Positions 23,127 to 36,075 of a stretch of DNA of 64,000 nucleotides are shown here, piece after piece (the first letter of the stretch is position 1; every line of letters begins with the position of its first letter). Source of the DNA: Pomphorhynchus laevis (Eukaryota > Acanthocephala > Palaeacanthocephala > Echinorhynchida > Pomphorhynchidae); NCBI GenBank assembly GCA_012934845.2, contig WNNJ02002553.1, forward strand, positions 1-64,000, in the 5' to 3' direction. The translations under genes were made by a program, and so were the position numbers. Below the pieces are notes generated by a model. That model searched no databases, was not told where the DNA came from, and saw nothing but the letters and a program-made list of their open reading frames with translations.

Positions 23127-25315
23127 TCATTATCTCGACAAGCACGTCTCGGCCACGATGTCTTCGCCTTCAGATTCACCCTCTCGTCTATTGTCTCTGC
23201 GAATAAATCATCATTTTATAACGACATATCTCATGTCGCATTCATCCACCTAAATAAATCCTCTCAATCTAATCCTTCTCAGATCCTGTCCTAAAAATGT
23301 ATTAAAGCGTCAATATCGCTCATACCCTGTCTTATCGCAACGATTTAAACTTATCTCCACTTCAGCCACTTGCATTTTACTCGATCGCCGCCTCTCCGAA
23401 ATTGCTCAACTCTCTTCTGCCCGTATCGAAAAACGCCCTCGCGAGGAAAACGGCGAAACATATCTATCAATTAAACTCTAAGTCTCTCGGTCATACTTTT
23501 TACTCAATTCTTTCTCGCTCCTCTTCGTCTTGCAACATCAATCCCCATGATTATTCATCATTTCTTCAGAACAAAGTATCCACGTTGCTATTAAAAAACC
23601 CCGTCTACATTCCATCTCACTGCTACTCCCTCACCTCATCCTCCCGGTATTCTTTCAGCTTATTCCTGTCTCTACTTCCGAAGTCTCATCTGTCCTCATG
23701 TCCTTGCCCAACAAAACCTCACCTGCCGATCCCCTGCCTACCCACATACTTAAATTTATATGCTCATCGATATCCCCTTTTCTCACCACCTTGTTTAACT
23801 CGTTCATTCGCAGTTGTATCTTTCTTTCAGACTAGAAATCCGCCATCGTTCGTCCCCTCCATAAGAAACAATCGCTTGACACCTCACTTCCTTCTAGCTA
23901 TAACCCACTTTCTATCCTGCCTAATCTTTCCAAGCTCTTAGAGCGACTTATCTTAATACAGATCAACGTTTATCTCTCTTCATCCAATCTTTATCCTCTT
24001 TTCCAATCCGCTTTCGGCTCTAATCACTACACAGAAATCACCTGCATGAATGTTTACAACAACTTAGTCATTTATCGTGACAACGCTCTTTATAGTAGTC
24101 TCATATCCATCGACCTCTCCTCCGCCTTTGACATCGTCGATCAGTCCATACTTATTTATCGCCTTTGCTATGATTATAGATTTTTTATCTCCTTCGTAGC
24201 ATGGTTTTCCTCATATCTATCCGACCGTTCTTTTCGCGTCACTTCAAATTCATCATCCTCTCCTCCCATCCCTTATTTCTGCAGGACCTTACAAGGTTCA
24301 GTCCTCGGTCCCCTGCTTTTCTCTCTCCTACTTGGCGATCTCTCTCCGTTTTTCAAACTTTACTCTTAATACGTCATACAATATGCCGATGATATCATCA
24401 TATATGCTTATGGACCCGCCCATCGCATACATGATATCGCGATTTCCGCCTTTAACTGTCTTTCTTCTATCTACAAACGTATCTCCCATTTTCGTCTCGT
24501 TCTAAATTCAGACAAGTTCAAAATAATGTGGATCCTCCCACGTCAACCAAACATATCTCATCCCCTTTATCTTTTGCCTCATCAATCATCTTTATAGTTC
24601 ACAATCTCACTTTCTTAGGATTTCATTTCGATGATCACCTTTCCCTTAAACCCTTCATCCGCGACAAGGTCCGCTCGTCTAACTTAATTCTCTGTGAAAT
24701 CCTTCGTAACCGCTCCCTTATCGACTTCCGTTCCTGTATGTATCTTATTTCATCGCTCATTTTCTCTAAAATCGATTACTGCCCCAGCCTTTTCGCCAAT
24801 TCTCTAAAATCCATTATCCTACCCCTACAATGCATCATCAAATTTGCCGTTCGTGTGCTCCTAAGTCTTCGTCGCTTTGACCACACATCCACATATCTTG
24901 CATAACTCTCTTGGCCCACCATACACATCCGCATACAACTTCGCCTTCTCGTAACTTTCCGTCTTATTGTTGTCGGCTCTCAATTGTGCATCAACCTTCC
25001 TGTCTTAGACGTCACTCGTCCCACCTCTCTATCACCGCGTTGTCCCTATTCCCTCTTACCCTACGTTCCCAATTACTCTAACAATTACGGTCTCCGATCC
25101 TTCTTCGTGGCAGCCTCAATCACTTGGAATCAGTTTTTACTCGACGTCCTCCGCGCTCCCTCCTTTATTTCATTCAAATTCCGCCTCCGTATCCACCTCC
25201 TCGACACATGATTTAGATTTTTGTTGTGCTAAGCTGTCTTTTAAGATTTTTGTTTGTTGTTGTGGTCATGTAAGCGTGCGCCGGCACGCATTTGCCAAGT
25301 AAAAATAAATATTGT
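23127..25315 (+). mobile_element. LINE family 2, plus-strand copy (right copy)
   Basis: Matches 17,044-19,205. 24,046-24,369 keeps MNVYNNLVIYRDNALYSSLI, SIDLSSAFDIVDQSILIYRL and LQGSVLGPLLFSLLLGDL in one frame. 24,528-24,905 and 24,984-25,211 hold the thumb and C-terminal parts. The 3' hairpin GCGTGC-GCCG-GCACGC recurs at about 25,277, with the same A-rich end. Breaks remain, so it is not active. Confidence 0.85.
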
Positions 25316-25439
25316 TTAAATAATGACAAATTGATTGAAGAATCACGTGGTTTTATTTTGATGTTGTAGAATTTTATCATTTAAAAATAAGAGATTTTCA
25401 ACGAATAAGTCAAAAGTAATATTTTGTAAATTAAAATAT

Positions 25440-25982
25440 TTCTTAAATAATTTGCCGATAACGGTCTAGATTGTCGGTATTCCCTAAGCCGAATGCCCGT
25501 CACGCTTAGGTCAACGATTTCATTCGGAGAACTTTAATGACAGCATATCTACCATCCCATCTTGAACCCATGTGTCTGTCGAGGAACGATGGCAAGCGAC
25601 AGATTATGTACCCTCGTCGCTTGGAAAAAATGGATTGCGCATCGCCTGGGACTTTACGAGTCCAAATACCTTGGCTCAAAGCAATCAACACTTAGATGTT
25701 CATGGCCCTGGAACTGTAGCAAAGAAGGCAGAAACCTGAATATACCGAAAATATGTTGATTTGGACCCTTACCAACACATGTTTACCCCCGATAATCATC
25801 GAGACAATAGAGCGGTGTCACCCTTTCTCTTGAATCTCTAGAGGAACTCGGTCAGCGTTTGGTTAGACAAACTGGGGACGGAAGCGCCTTTTCCTTACTA
25901 ATGTAGAGGATTAGCGCCGCAATCCAGCGGGGGAACGCGACCTTTTTACAGGAGTGCATGGGCGACCTTGATATACGCAATT
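25440..25982 (+). pseudogene. Nuclease fragment of an RT plus nuclease element (right copy)
   Basis: Duplicate of 19,330-19,872 with the same KNGLRIAWDFTSPNTLAQSN and QRLVRQTGDG blocks; only scattered base changes are visible, for example near 25,539 and 25,773. It belongs to the duplicated block and gives no independent evidence for the element. Confidence 0.75.
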
Positions 25983-26361
25983 TATAATTGATAATGCAGA
26001 AGCAAATGTTTCAACTGAGAGTTGTATTTAAATTGAGCATAAATTGACTAAACGAATCTAGAGAATTGAAAGAACTGTAGAATTTATTTTTTAATAATAA
26101 ATTTTTTTTTAAATTTAATAAATAAAAAATAATAAATTTAATTAATAATTTATTTTAAATAATAAAATCGGAAAACATGCTATAAATTATCAAAACTAAG
26201 TGCAATTGTTAAAATCGCGTAACAATTGGTATATTGCTGCAGACAAATTAAATAATAATTAATTAATTAAATTAATTATTAAATTATTTTTTATAACTGG
26301 TTCGTGACAATATTCGTACACTAGTTTTCAGACACATGTTTAGAATTGAAGCATAGAGCAG

Positions 26362-26399
26362 CATAACGTCCTTGCATTTTAGGATGCAAGGACGTTATG
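26362..26399. repeat. Perfect 16-bp foldback at the duplication/gypsy junction
   Basis: CATAACGTCCTTGCAT (26,362-26,377), a 6-nt loop, then its exact reverse complement (26,384-26,399). The left arm is normal dispersed-repeat sequence (compare 20,253-20,268). The right arm is an inverted copy of it that ends where the next element begins. Confidence 0.92.
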
Positions 26400-29300
26400 G
26401 ATCGTGTGGAGTGGCCACAGTTGATGTACATAGAAGTCTCCGAATAGCTTGCAAACTCTCTGTCAGCACACGTTCCCAGTTGGATATGGGGAGATTGAGA
26501 TTGTAAAGGTGTAGTTTAATAGTATTCCAATGATACCATTATAGCGCTGTTTTTGGCCGTTGCCTCTGGGGTTGCACGGTGACGAGTGAATTACCGAAGT
26601 TCCGATGCTGGTCAAATAGTCAGTGAGGTCTTTCGACATAAATGGCATTCACGGTCTGTATGAAAATTCTCGGGAGGACCGAAAATTGATTGAGACTTTT
26701 AAGACATTTAATTACAGTTGCCGAAGAAGTATCGGAACAAGCAAATGCGAAATAATATCTGTAAAACTCGTCGATCACGGTTAGTAAATATTTGCGATTG
26801 GTATTCGAAGGAAGTGGGCCGTTAAAATTCATGGCTAATCGTTCGAATGGTTTCGATGCTTTGATTAACGACGAATATGGTGGTTTGAAGAAACGTGGCT
26901 TTAATATCGAACATGTCTTGCATTGGCTAACGACATGTCTCACGTCCTCGGAGCTGTATGGTAGTTGGTGTGACTGCACAAAATGAATCAGCCGACTGAC
27001 TCCTGAATGGCATAAATTATCATGGATTTCTTCGAGAAGTGCTATACCTTTCTGAAGATTGAAGAAGCCATTAGTATAAGAGCACACGTCTCGAGACATG
27101 GAATTTGCCGCTCCATTAAAACCTCCGGGTCTGTATTGTATATCAAACTTGAATTCAGAGAGGTCAAGGCGTCATTATTGATTTTTTCATTATTGATCTT
27201 GCTCTTATGAACGCGGTTAAAGATGAACGCAACGGAGTGCTGATTGGTCACAACACTGAAGGTTCTCCCCGACAAATAATGCCTCTAAAAGCGTATGGAC
27301 TCTACAATAGCTATAGCCTCTTTCTCTATTGAAGCCAAATTGGAAGATTGCTTTCCTATCGAACGGGAAAAGAAAGCTACAGGTTTTCCACCTTGAGTCA
27401 ATGCAGCACCTATTGCTGGATCGGATGCGTCAGTTTCAACTTTGAAATGAAGTGAGAAGTCGATGGAACTCAAGGTAGCAGAAACGATTTCATTCCGGAT
27501 GCGTTGGAACGCATGTACCGTTTCTTCCAGAGCTGGAAAAGTCATAACATTAGCCAAAGGCAGGACAAGTTTCAATTAGTCGTAGATCCACTTTGAGTAA
27601 TATGAGAATAGACCAATAGTCCTACGTAAGTGTTTATAATTGCAGGGGATTTTTAAGTCATGTAATGCTTTTACGTGCGTCGGGTCTGGTCGTTTTGTCC
27701 CATTTTCGATTTGATATCCCAGGATATTGATTATTGTCTTGTTGAGCATGCACTTATCCTCGTTGAGAGTAATGTTGTATTTGGACGCAACTGCACGAAA
27801 TCTTTCGATGTTTTGATCATGCTGATGTTGAGGTTATCCACATACAATGATATCATCAAAGTATGTGTACGTATTTTGTTGCTCTTCTCTGACGATAATA
27901 TCATTTATTCTCTGGAAAACTGCGACAGCATTCGTCAAACCGAAAGGAACTCTTCGGAACTGGAACAATTTTCCATTAGCTTCAAATGCGGTCAAATATT
28001 TTTCATCGTTTTTCATTGATATTTGGTGATACGCATTTTTAAGATCGAAGGTACTGGAGACTTTGTCGGTAGATATCTTATTTATGAGGTCATCGATGTT
28101 TGGTACATGATAAGCATAAAGGACTGTAAGCATATTTACTGTTTGTGAGTAGTCGACTACAATGCGTTGTTTACCATCTTTGTGCACGACTAATACTTGT
28201 GCCCGCCAGGCAGAACGACAAGGTTCAATTATCTTATCATCAAGCAATCGTTTGATTTCGGAATCAATAAAACGGTCGTCTTCTCGGGTATGACGACGAG
28301 AAGGAGTAGCGATAGGCTTCCATCTCTTACGGACATCCGGAAATAAAGAGGGAGCAGGTAGATCAATGCACGATAATTGTCCAATAATAAGTTGTTGCTT
28401 GCTGGAATGACTCATCAGTTTGATTGATATTCCGGAATGGAGATTTATGAAAGGATGGCCGAGAATGATTGGACAGAAGAGTTTTGGCATAACGACGAAC
28501 GGTACATCTTCGTACTCTTTACCACGATATGAGATTGTGACAGAACATATCTTATTGCAGACTGATGAACTGTGAGCCGAATTGATCATTGACACTTTTA
28601 CTAAACAGGCTTCGCTATTCATTGACAGTTTTCGTACTGTAACAGGGTCAACGAAGTTAGAAGAGCTGCATGTATCTAGTAACGCCTTTATCGTATGTCC
28701 GCTTGCAGATACATCGATCACGAGCTATTCAACTTCAAGTGCAGTGGTATGCTGCATGCGTTGAGGATGTGTGCGCAATTAGAAGACTCGACATTAAAAG
28801 AATCGGAGTACGTATTACGATGTGAATATTTCGAACTTGATTGTCGACTCAGATTGGATTGGCAAACATTCGCGTAATGCCCCCCCCCGCTTATTGCAAT
28901 ACGTACATTCAGCGTTACGGCCCGGGCAATTGTAACGCTCATGTCTTCTGCCTCCGCAGAAAAAAACACTGATTTTTGTATTTGGCACGGATAGCCGCTA
29001 AGACGTCCTCTTCGGACCTTTCTGAATCGGCACGAGCAGCGTCGCACCTTTTCGAAACCGAATTTACTTGGCATTCAGGTTGGTGGTGGTAGGCGCTCAC
29101 TTGCACTTGGGCTGACTCTATAGTTCGGGCGATTCGGAAAACCTTTTCTTTGTCGATCCCGTCTGTTTCGAGTATACGCTGCCGAATTTCGTTAGATTGC
29201 ACACCTGCAATGAATGAGTCGCACACTAGAATGTCACGGAGCTCAGATGCTGGCACGTTTTGAAAGGGCATTTGCGAGCAAGTGTTTCGAGAACTTCGAT

Positions 29301-29640
29301 ATATTGAGTTGTTGTCTAATCAGCTGTTTGTTTGAGAGTGCATAGTAGATGGCGCCTGTATACAGCATTAACTGTTTTGACAAATGTATCCTCAAGCGCT
29401 TGGTTGGCAGCCTCAAATGTAGTGCATTCGTAGATTTTATCGAATAATAGTGCGGATACGGAAATCTTCAGTAGATCGAGTTTTTCTTGATCGGTATCCA
29501 CTTTCATGCGATTACAGAAAACGTTAAAAAGATATTGCAAATGTCTCCATTCCCGCTCTACATCGATTGAATCAACCGTCAGTTTCAAAATGTCGGGTTT
29601 GAAGAGAGCGTCCATAAATAAACAATTTGTGAATAAAATT
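26400..29640 (-). mobile_element. Ty3/gypsy-type LTR retrotransposon, fossil, internal region only
   Basis: From right to left on the minus strand one meets a gag-like region (about 29,615-28,720), an aspartic protease-like region with IKALLDTCSSSNFV (near 28,690), RT with YTYFDDIIVCG (28,721-27,834 frame), RNase H (27,575-27,285), an HHCC integrase zinc domain (27,099-26,620; HDNLCHSGVSRLIHFVQSHQ, CKTCSIL) and an integrase core piece (26,648-26,463). This order is that of Ty3/gypsy. I recognise no LTR at either end. The element is broken in several places and its integrase-side end stops at the foldback at 26,399. By eye it is old. Confidence 0.9.
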
Positions 29641-29760
29641 GAGACAGAAACCGATAAGAAAAACTTTTATTCACTAATCTAAAACAGTCAAGAAGTTAGT
29701 AAAGTAACAACAAGTTTATATATCACTCAGTGTCCACGTCGAAGTCGTCAAACGAATGAC
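29641..29760. other. Flank between gypsy fossil and LINE, unassigned
   Basis: About 120 bp that could be LTR remnant or LINE 5' UTR. Nothing in it decides which. Confidence 0.4.
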
Positions 29761-32100
29761 TATCATCTATTAATCCTGTTTCTAATCGTCAATTAACCAC
29801 ATCTCCAAAACAGCTATACAATTATTATTCTTCCACAAATCTTCCCCCTTAAACACCATATTGCCAAACATAAACATCAAATCAAGTCTAATAACCAATT
29901 GCAATATTCTCAACTCTTTAATTCCACAGTGTCTACTGTTTCACAAATGCCCTGTTATCTTGCAACTCACTATACTAATAATTCGTTATTTCGCATTTGC
30001 CTTCTTAACACCCGCTCCGTCAATGTCTTACTGAATCCTGGCATTATAATAGCGTAGACCTTGCTAATAAGCGTATCGTGTCATTTGGTTACTCTGTTGT
30101 CGGCAAAGTATGTGTATTTCTTAGCGAATACAACACGTATCTTTCTAACCATAATGGCGTCATTGCCATCTCTCATCATAATCTACCGACTCATGAAACT
30201 CATATTCTTAGTGGAACACTCGACTGCATTGCTTTACCTACTCATCCCGAACTACCTTACTCCATTTCCACCGATGATCCCGGATTTTCAGATCACTTTC
30301 TACTGTCTTTATGCCTAAATCTAGGTGTCCAGCCATCTTACAATATAACGTTCTCCTCCCGTTCATGGAACAAATTACAATCCGACGATCTCTTTTCTGC
30401 AATCTCTCGTTCCTCCCTGACCTCGCAGCTGAGTTTATTACTAACTACTAACCAGTTATCCTATTTATTTGACTCCGAGTTGATCACCATCTTCGATTGC
30501 ATTCTTCCTCTCTCTGTTTGCACGTTATAAAATGATCTCATCATGCTCCATGGTTTGATTCTGAATGCCACATGTCAAAACGCAATCTTCGTCACCTTCA
30601 TCGAATTTACTTACGAAATCTCAGGCGTTGCGATGATCATTGTACTCATAAACATCATCTTGACTATACTCGACACCGACACTCTCATCATTTCCTTATC
30701 AAAAATCTTTGGCATTCTAGTAGTATAAACTTGCTTTTTTCTATAACCTTAAAAATTCTTGGGAAATCTTAAACTCCATTCTTGCTCGCATCTCCTCAAA
30801 ATCATGTTCCGAACTTGACCCTGAAGCATATTTTTCTTACTGTCCAAAAGTATCAATATTCAATCGTCCTATTATCTACCATACTTCCTTTTCCTTCCTG
30901 ATTTGTTCCATCTTCTGACTGTATCTATTTAGAAGGTTTATACTTCTAATTTATACTTTCCTACGCCTGAATAACTCGTATTTCCAGCTAGACTCAATTC
31001 CAACTTATCTTCTTAAGCTAATCTGTCCTCTAATTGGCCCTTTCATCACCACCTTATTTACTACTTCCATTCAACGTAACACTTTCCGTTCTTGCTGAAG
31101 GCCGCCATCGTTCGTCTTCTACAAAAAATCGTCCCTCAATTCCAGTACAACATCTCAAACATCTCCAAACTTTTCGATCGTCTTGTATTATCTCAAGTCA
31201 ATTCTTATCTTACCTCTTCGACCTTTCTTATATCGACCTTTATCTACCGGTCTGCTTAATGTAAAAACATTTCCACCAAAACGGTATGACATAAAGTTCC
31301 AAATTACCTACTATTTGCTCGCAATCGCCGTTTTAGCAGTGTTGTCATTTCTCTCGACCTTTCAGCAGAAAGGTCATTTCTCTCGACCTTTGAGGCAAAC
31401 CATCTTGATGGTTTGCCTCATATCTATCTAACCGTTCCTTTCGCGTCTGTTCTAATTCATCATCATCCCCTCTCATCCCTATGTTTTGCGGGGCTCACAA
31501 GGTTCAGTCATAGGTCCCCTCCTTTTCTCTCTTCTGCTTGGCGATCTCTCTCCGTTTATCAAACCTTACTCCTTTAACGTCATGCAATACGCCGATGACA
31601 TCATCATCTATGCTCATGCACCCGCACATCGCATACACGATATCGGCATTTCTGCCTCAAACTGTATTTCTTCTATCTATAAATGTCTCTCCAATCTCCA
31701 TCTCGTTCTAAACTCCAACAAGTCTAAAATAATGTGTATCCTCCCCCGTAAACCAAACATATCTCCTCCCACTGTAGCTTTTGCCTCATCAATCATCACC
31801 ATAGTACATAATCGCGCTTTCTTAGGCTTTTATTTCGATAATCACCTTTCCCTTAAACCGTTCGTCCGTGACAATGTTGGCTCGTCTCACTTAATTCTCC
31901 GTGACATTCGCCGTATTCACCCCCTTATCAACTTCCGTTCTTGTATGTCTCTTCTTTCATTGTTTTTTCCCCTAAAATCAATTACTGCCTAAGTCTTTTC
32001 GCCAATTCTCCAAAATCCATCATCCAACCCTTACAACGAATAATCAACTCCACCGTTCGTGTGCTCTTTCGTCTCCGTCGCTTCGACCACATGTCCACCA
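29760..32100 (+). mobile_element. LINE family 2, third copy (endonuclease and RT)
   Basis: 30,000-30,530 is an endonuclease domain: LRICLLNTRSV at the start, then SGTLDCIALPTHPELPYSIS and a GFSDHFLLSLCL end with the conserved S-D-H catalytic block. 31,486-31,992 is RT: RGSQGSVIGPLLFSLLLGDL, then MQYADDIIIYAHAPAHRIHD with an intact YADD, then RAFLGFYFDNHLSLKPFVRD. The two are separated by about 900 bp of decayed linker and RT fingers. At 31,345-31,420 the sequence is rearranged: a 20 bp direct repeat (TCATTTCTCTCGACCTTT) and a foldback. Diverged from the copies at 17,044 and 23,127. Confidence 0.85.
31392..31419. repeat. Perfect 13-bp foldback with 2-nt loop inside LINE family 2
   Basis: GAGGCAAACCATC, TT, GATGGTTTGCCTC. 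It falls exactly where the RT sequence is rearranged, next to the doubled CTCTCGACCTTT block. The nearly loop-free geometry points to a snap-back event. Confidence 0.9.
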
Positions 32101-32830
32101 AAACGGCATGACATAAAGTTTTAAGTTACCTGATATTTGCTCGCAATCGCCGTTTTAGCTATGTTGTCATTTATCTCGACCATTCAGCAGCATTTGATAT
32201 AATTAACTACTGTCTTCTTCTATCTCGCCTTCTTTATCCCTACAGCTTCTCTTGTAACACTTGAGTTGTTCGCATCCTACCTCTCCGTATGTTGTGGCTC
32301 AACGTTTCATGTACATCACATCTTACATGCGGCGTTCTTCAAGGATCCGCCCTTGGCCCCATACTTTTCTAGCTTCTTGTTAGTGACCTCTCGCGCATAA
32401 CTCAATCGTTTGGTTTTAACTTCATACAATATGCAAATAGCATACTTTTATATCCTCATTCTCGCTCCTCTAATATCGGTGATATTGACTTGTGCTCCAC
32501 AGAATGCTTAATCGCAGTTTCCAATTACCTTAATTCAATTCATATGATCATCAACTACCAAAAATCTAGTGTCTTATGGCTGACTTTCCCCTTAATGTGA
32601 TATTTCTTTCTTCTCTCTACTTCTTGATGGTAAACATTTCCATATCGTGGACCATTTGAATTTTTTGGTGTTTATTTTGATAATCTTTCTTTTTTACCCT
32701 CTGTCCACAAAAGTTCGTTCTTGTTATTTTCTTCTCCGTGATCTTAGACATTAATACGCAATCTGCAGACAACTAATTTCCTCACTTCTTTTCCTGCAAC
32801 TAAACTATTGTCTCAGTTTACTTTAATTTA
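32101..32830 (+). mobile_element. Diverged LINE family 2 RT fragment
   Basis: The region restarts LINE RT sequence after 32,100: a block similar to 31,300-31,370 recurs (ACCTGATATTTGCTCGCAAT), then TSHLTCGVLQGSALGPILF (about 32,320-32,370) and FNFIQYANSILLYPHS, where the YADD block has changed to YANS. This is a more diverged relative placed in tandem behind the third copy. It has no frame longer than 60 codons. Confidence 0.7.
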
Positions 32831-32916
32831 GTGTTCATATCTACATTATGCTTAAACATGCGGAAGAAATAGGAGCATTAAATGCATTTTTCGGAAAAAA
32901 CTTCTGAAAAAATAAG

Positions 32917-33264
32917 TCATGCTATATATGAAACAAAAATACCGTTGATACAAACCGAACAAGCGAATAGATCAAACAACAATACGTTAATAATAGCCCA
33001 AGTACTCCATAGGCCCACTTGGGTTTTCCCATTCAATAACAGATGCTGAGCAAGTTTCAGGGCCCAACTAGCTCTCTTAAAGACACGTTTAGGTCTATTC
33101 AGGTCAGATTTCGCTGACCCGTTCACCGTAATGGTGAACACCTGGTATCTTGCTCGACTTGTGAAGGTTGGGAGTGGTTGATTAGTCAAAATGGAAGATA
33201 GAGCTGAAAGTGCTAGTCTCTTTATTTTTTTCTTTGTCGCAGGAGCGCCATGAAAGATAACCAC
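32917..33264 (-). pseudogene. LINE family 1 copy B, C-terminal domain
   Basis: 115 codons: VIFHGAPATKKKIKRLALSA followed by a positively charged stretch with RPKRVFKRASWALKLAQHLL. It corresponds to the region after the RT palm in copy A (FNGAPATKKKLR). No zinc finger or RNase H motif is visible. Confidence 0.7.
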
Positions 33265-33357
33265 CTGCGATTTGGATGAGTTTAAAATAAGATTGGATAT
33301 GGCTAACTGATCTTTTAATCTTAAAAGGAAACGGCTGATGTCAGAGATTACATCGTT

Positions 33358-33777
33358 TCATCCGCGTCCAGAGAACAGGGCTGTGGTATCATCAGCGTAT
33401 ACTACTAGATGTTGATCACGTTTAAATGTCTTATATTGTTCGATGGAGGCAGCAACATATAAGATTGGAGAAAGTGGTAAGCCTTGGGGTACACCAGTAA
33501 TATGGTAGAACTGACGTGCATCAGGATCGTCTTCATAGTAGAACCGCTTGGTGTACAGCAATATCTCCACCCTGTTAACAATTCTCGCAGGCAGCCCGAG
33601 GGACCTGAGAGAAGAGATAACAAAGGGAATGAAGTTGCGGTCAAATGCAGTAGAAAAATCAAGGAAAACAGCCACAGCAAGTTGATGATTGTTATACAGA
33701 AAAACCTGATGCACTTCACCTATCGCTGAATGGACAAAGCGCCCTTTGATAAACCCATGAAAACTCGGAGGGATCAA
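33358..33777 (-). pseudogene. LINE family 1 copy B, reverse transcriptase palm
   Basis: 139 open codons with all key blocks in one frame: SFHGFIKGRFVHSAI, AVAVFLDFSTAFDRNFIPFV (first catalytic D), ITGVPQGLPLSPILYVAASI (block B) and LVVYADDTTALFSG (YADD). This is the most intact palm of this family in the window. The fingers continue toward 34,100 in broken frames. Confidence 0.9.
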
Positions 33778-34649
33778 GTTACGTATACTAAAATGGTCGC
33801 GGATTCTACGAGCAAGCGCTTTTTCGTAGATGGAAATGAGGGAGTTTTCAATCGAAATGGACCGCAGGTCATTAGCATATGAGATCGGACTACACTTGGG
33901 TAAAAAATCTACGGTTAATATTGATGCTTGCTACATTGGATGGTAAGGCTAAAAGCATTGTAACAGCCGCTTCTCTTCTTTCATCGGCTGTCAACAGCTG
34001 ACAGACCCGATAAGAAAGTAGAGTGACTGATTTGAAGGTACCCCAACAGTTTAGGTATCTATAACAGATAAGTTCCCACTCCTGAAGCCACCCCAAGACG
34101 AGATTGGTTGGGGAGATTGAGTCGCTCCATAGTTATGTAGGGATAATAACTCTTCCAATACTCTGTCAAGGCCAATGCTCCCAATCTAACCCACAGCCTT
34201 ATCCTTCCCGCAGACAAACTTCTTTTTCTTGAAAATCTTCCAAAAGGAAGACTGAGAAGGTTTAAGGTGAGCAAGGCTTGCCCTATCCTTGATAAGCTGG
34301 AACCTAAATCTAGAGCAGTATTCATTCGAGAGGGCCTATCTGGCGGAGACAGAGAGGTTGAAAAGGTGAAGCATTTTAGCCAGAACCTTTAGTTTTGTTG
34401 GACTAGAATTGTAAATACGACCTTTATAGTTAGTCGAAAGCAACGCGGTGGCTTGCGATGAGATGTAAGAATTAAATTCGGTCAAACTCTCATTACCAAT
34501 TATAGGGAGAGTTGGATAGCTGCCTAAAAGAAAGCCACTCTGATGGGATCAAAGTGAAACCTTCTTCTAAGCAACGTATCTTCCTCTATCCGCCAACGAA
34601 TTAGGTATTGAGAGGTTTCTATTGTTGGCGCTACTGCTCAGTCCAGATG

Positions 34650-35216
34650 GGCTTCAGCAACCACATCTTATGAAACTGTAATATATCGAGGAGAGAATTT
34701 GTTGATGTTCAATGAAATGTGAAGTACGGTGGTTTGTGAATAAGATAGTCGTTTCTAGTTCTGCGGAGTGCTGCATTAATCCAACGACCAGTTCTGTCGT
34801 TGAAATCACAGAGTAACATGTCATAGCCACTAGCCAAAATACGATCCAGGAGGTCACGGTGCTTGTGAATTTTCTTTTGACGGATGTAGATATTGGCTTC
34901 ATTATGCGTTTACCGTTTTTACCGTGTGATATAGCTAAACAAGACATGGATGAACCAGAGTAGTTTAACAGGAGGGAATCTCTTAAGGAGCATTTAACTT
35001 GGGTTAAAATACCTTGAGATGAAGATGAGTTAAGGGGTTATGTACGGAGTAAAGTGGGTGTAGATGTACTTAGGGATAAATCGAGTAATGTCCAGGGGAG
35101 CCAGATAGACCTCGTCTCCTTAAGGACTATAACATCTGCATATCAACCAGATAGAAGGCTAAGGGCAGAAATACCTCCCAAATTCCACTGGAGGATATTC
35201 AGTGAAAAAGGCTATT
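34650..35216 (-). pseudogene. LINE family 1 copy B, endonuclease region
   Basis: Near 35,216 the minus strand reads FSLNILQWNLGGISALSLL and then ADVIVLKETRS, the start of the APE-type endonuclease with its catalytic glutamate. Near 34,790 it reads DFNDRTGRWINAALRR, the conserved target-DNA-contact loop. These are in different frames, so the domain is inactive. Confidence 0.78.
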
Positions 35217-35674
35217 GATTACTTTGCATTGTGTTAATTTAGCTGGAGCGGGATGCCTCCTCTTAGTCGTGACTGGAAGTGAGAAGGTTGCCCGTCTCAC
35301 ACTTATGACAAGTTGAAGACACTTTACCACGGGTGATATCTTCATTTCCCAAGGTGAAGACCGCTGCCAATTTCCAGTTAAATTCATCTCGCTTTGCAAG
35401 CTTAATCGACGGAGGGTTTTGTGTTCTGGAAGAAGAAATCGATCTCATCTTTGACTCTAACTTCATTATATTGGATGTTGCTCTCTTCTTAGAAATTATG
35501 AGTTCAGGAGTAGAGATTGTAGGTGTTTTGAACAAGGTATTAACCAAACCAGTAATTAGTGTTTCCATAGTCTTAATAGTCTCCTGCTGCATTGCTTTGA
35601 AGATATTGAGTAATTCGTCTGAGCTGGGACCATACGAGCCACATATCTCTGATTAAACTTGATGGAGGGAGAAT

Positions 35675-35944
35675 TCACATTTGTTTAGTGATTAAATGTC
35701 TTTTGACGTAATCCTTAAAGACTAAGCATCTCCGTGACCAGGCAGTGTGTTGCAGGCCATAGTTTGAACATTTAGGAGAAAGCTTACACTCCGAGTTGTG
35801 GAATTTGTCAGTAGACCCACAAATTCCACAAGTTATCTCTTTACTGCAACCAGAACTCCAATGCCTCCACCAGTGGCATGTGTTGCAGTGAGGGAATGTG
35901 AGATTGTCGGTGCTAACTTGTGTGAAATTTAAATTACACCCCAT
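35675..35944 (-). pseudogene. LINE family 1 copy B, ORF1 zinc-knuckle part
   Basis: 89 codons: FPHCNTCHWWRHWSSGC, then CGICGSTDKFHNSEC, then CSNYGLQHTAWSRRC. These are three C-x2-C-x(n)-H-x(n)-C clusters, which would bind element RNA. They match CNICHQLKHWESYC of copy A. This frame follows the RRM-like repeat frame with a break of about 130 bp. Confidence 0.85.
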
Positions 35945-36075
35945 AAAGGGATTATATCAGCATTGGCAGGGATATTGGCATTTTCTTCTACGGTATTGTC
36001 GAAAGCAATCGGTAGTGTTGAGTCTTCCTTTTTTATAAAGCGTACATTCTGTAAATGATAAAGTTTTTGAGAGCA

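Larger units (their letters stand above)
22174..26381. repeat. Segmental duplication, right copy (~4.2 kb)
   Basis: Direct copy of 16,091-20,272 in the same internal order. This copy keeps the 27 bp that the left copy lacks at about 24,043 (TGCATGAATGTTTACAAC). Its right edge ends inside the dispersed repeat at a 16-bp foldback, directly next to the Ty3/gypsy fossil. Confidence 0.93.
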
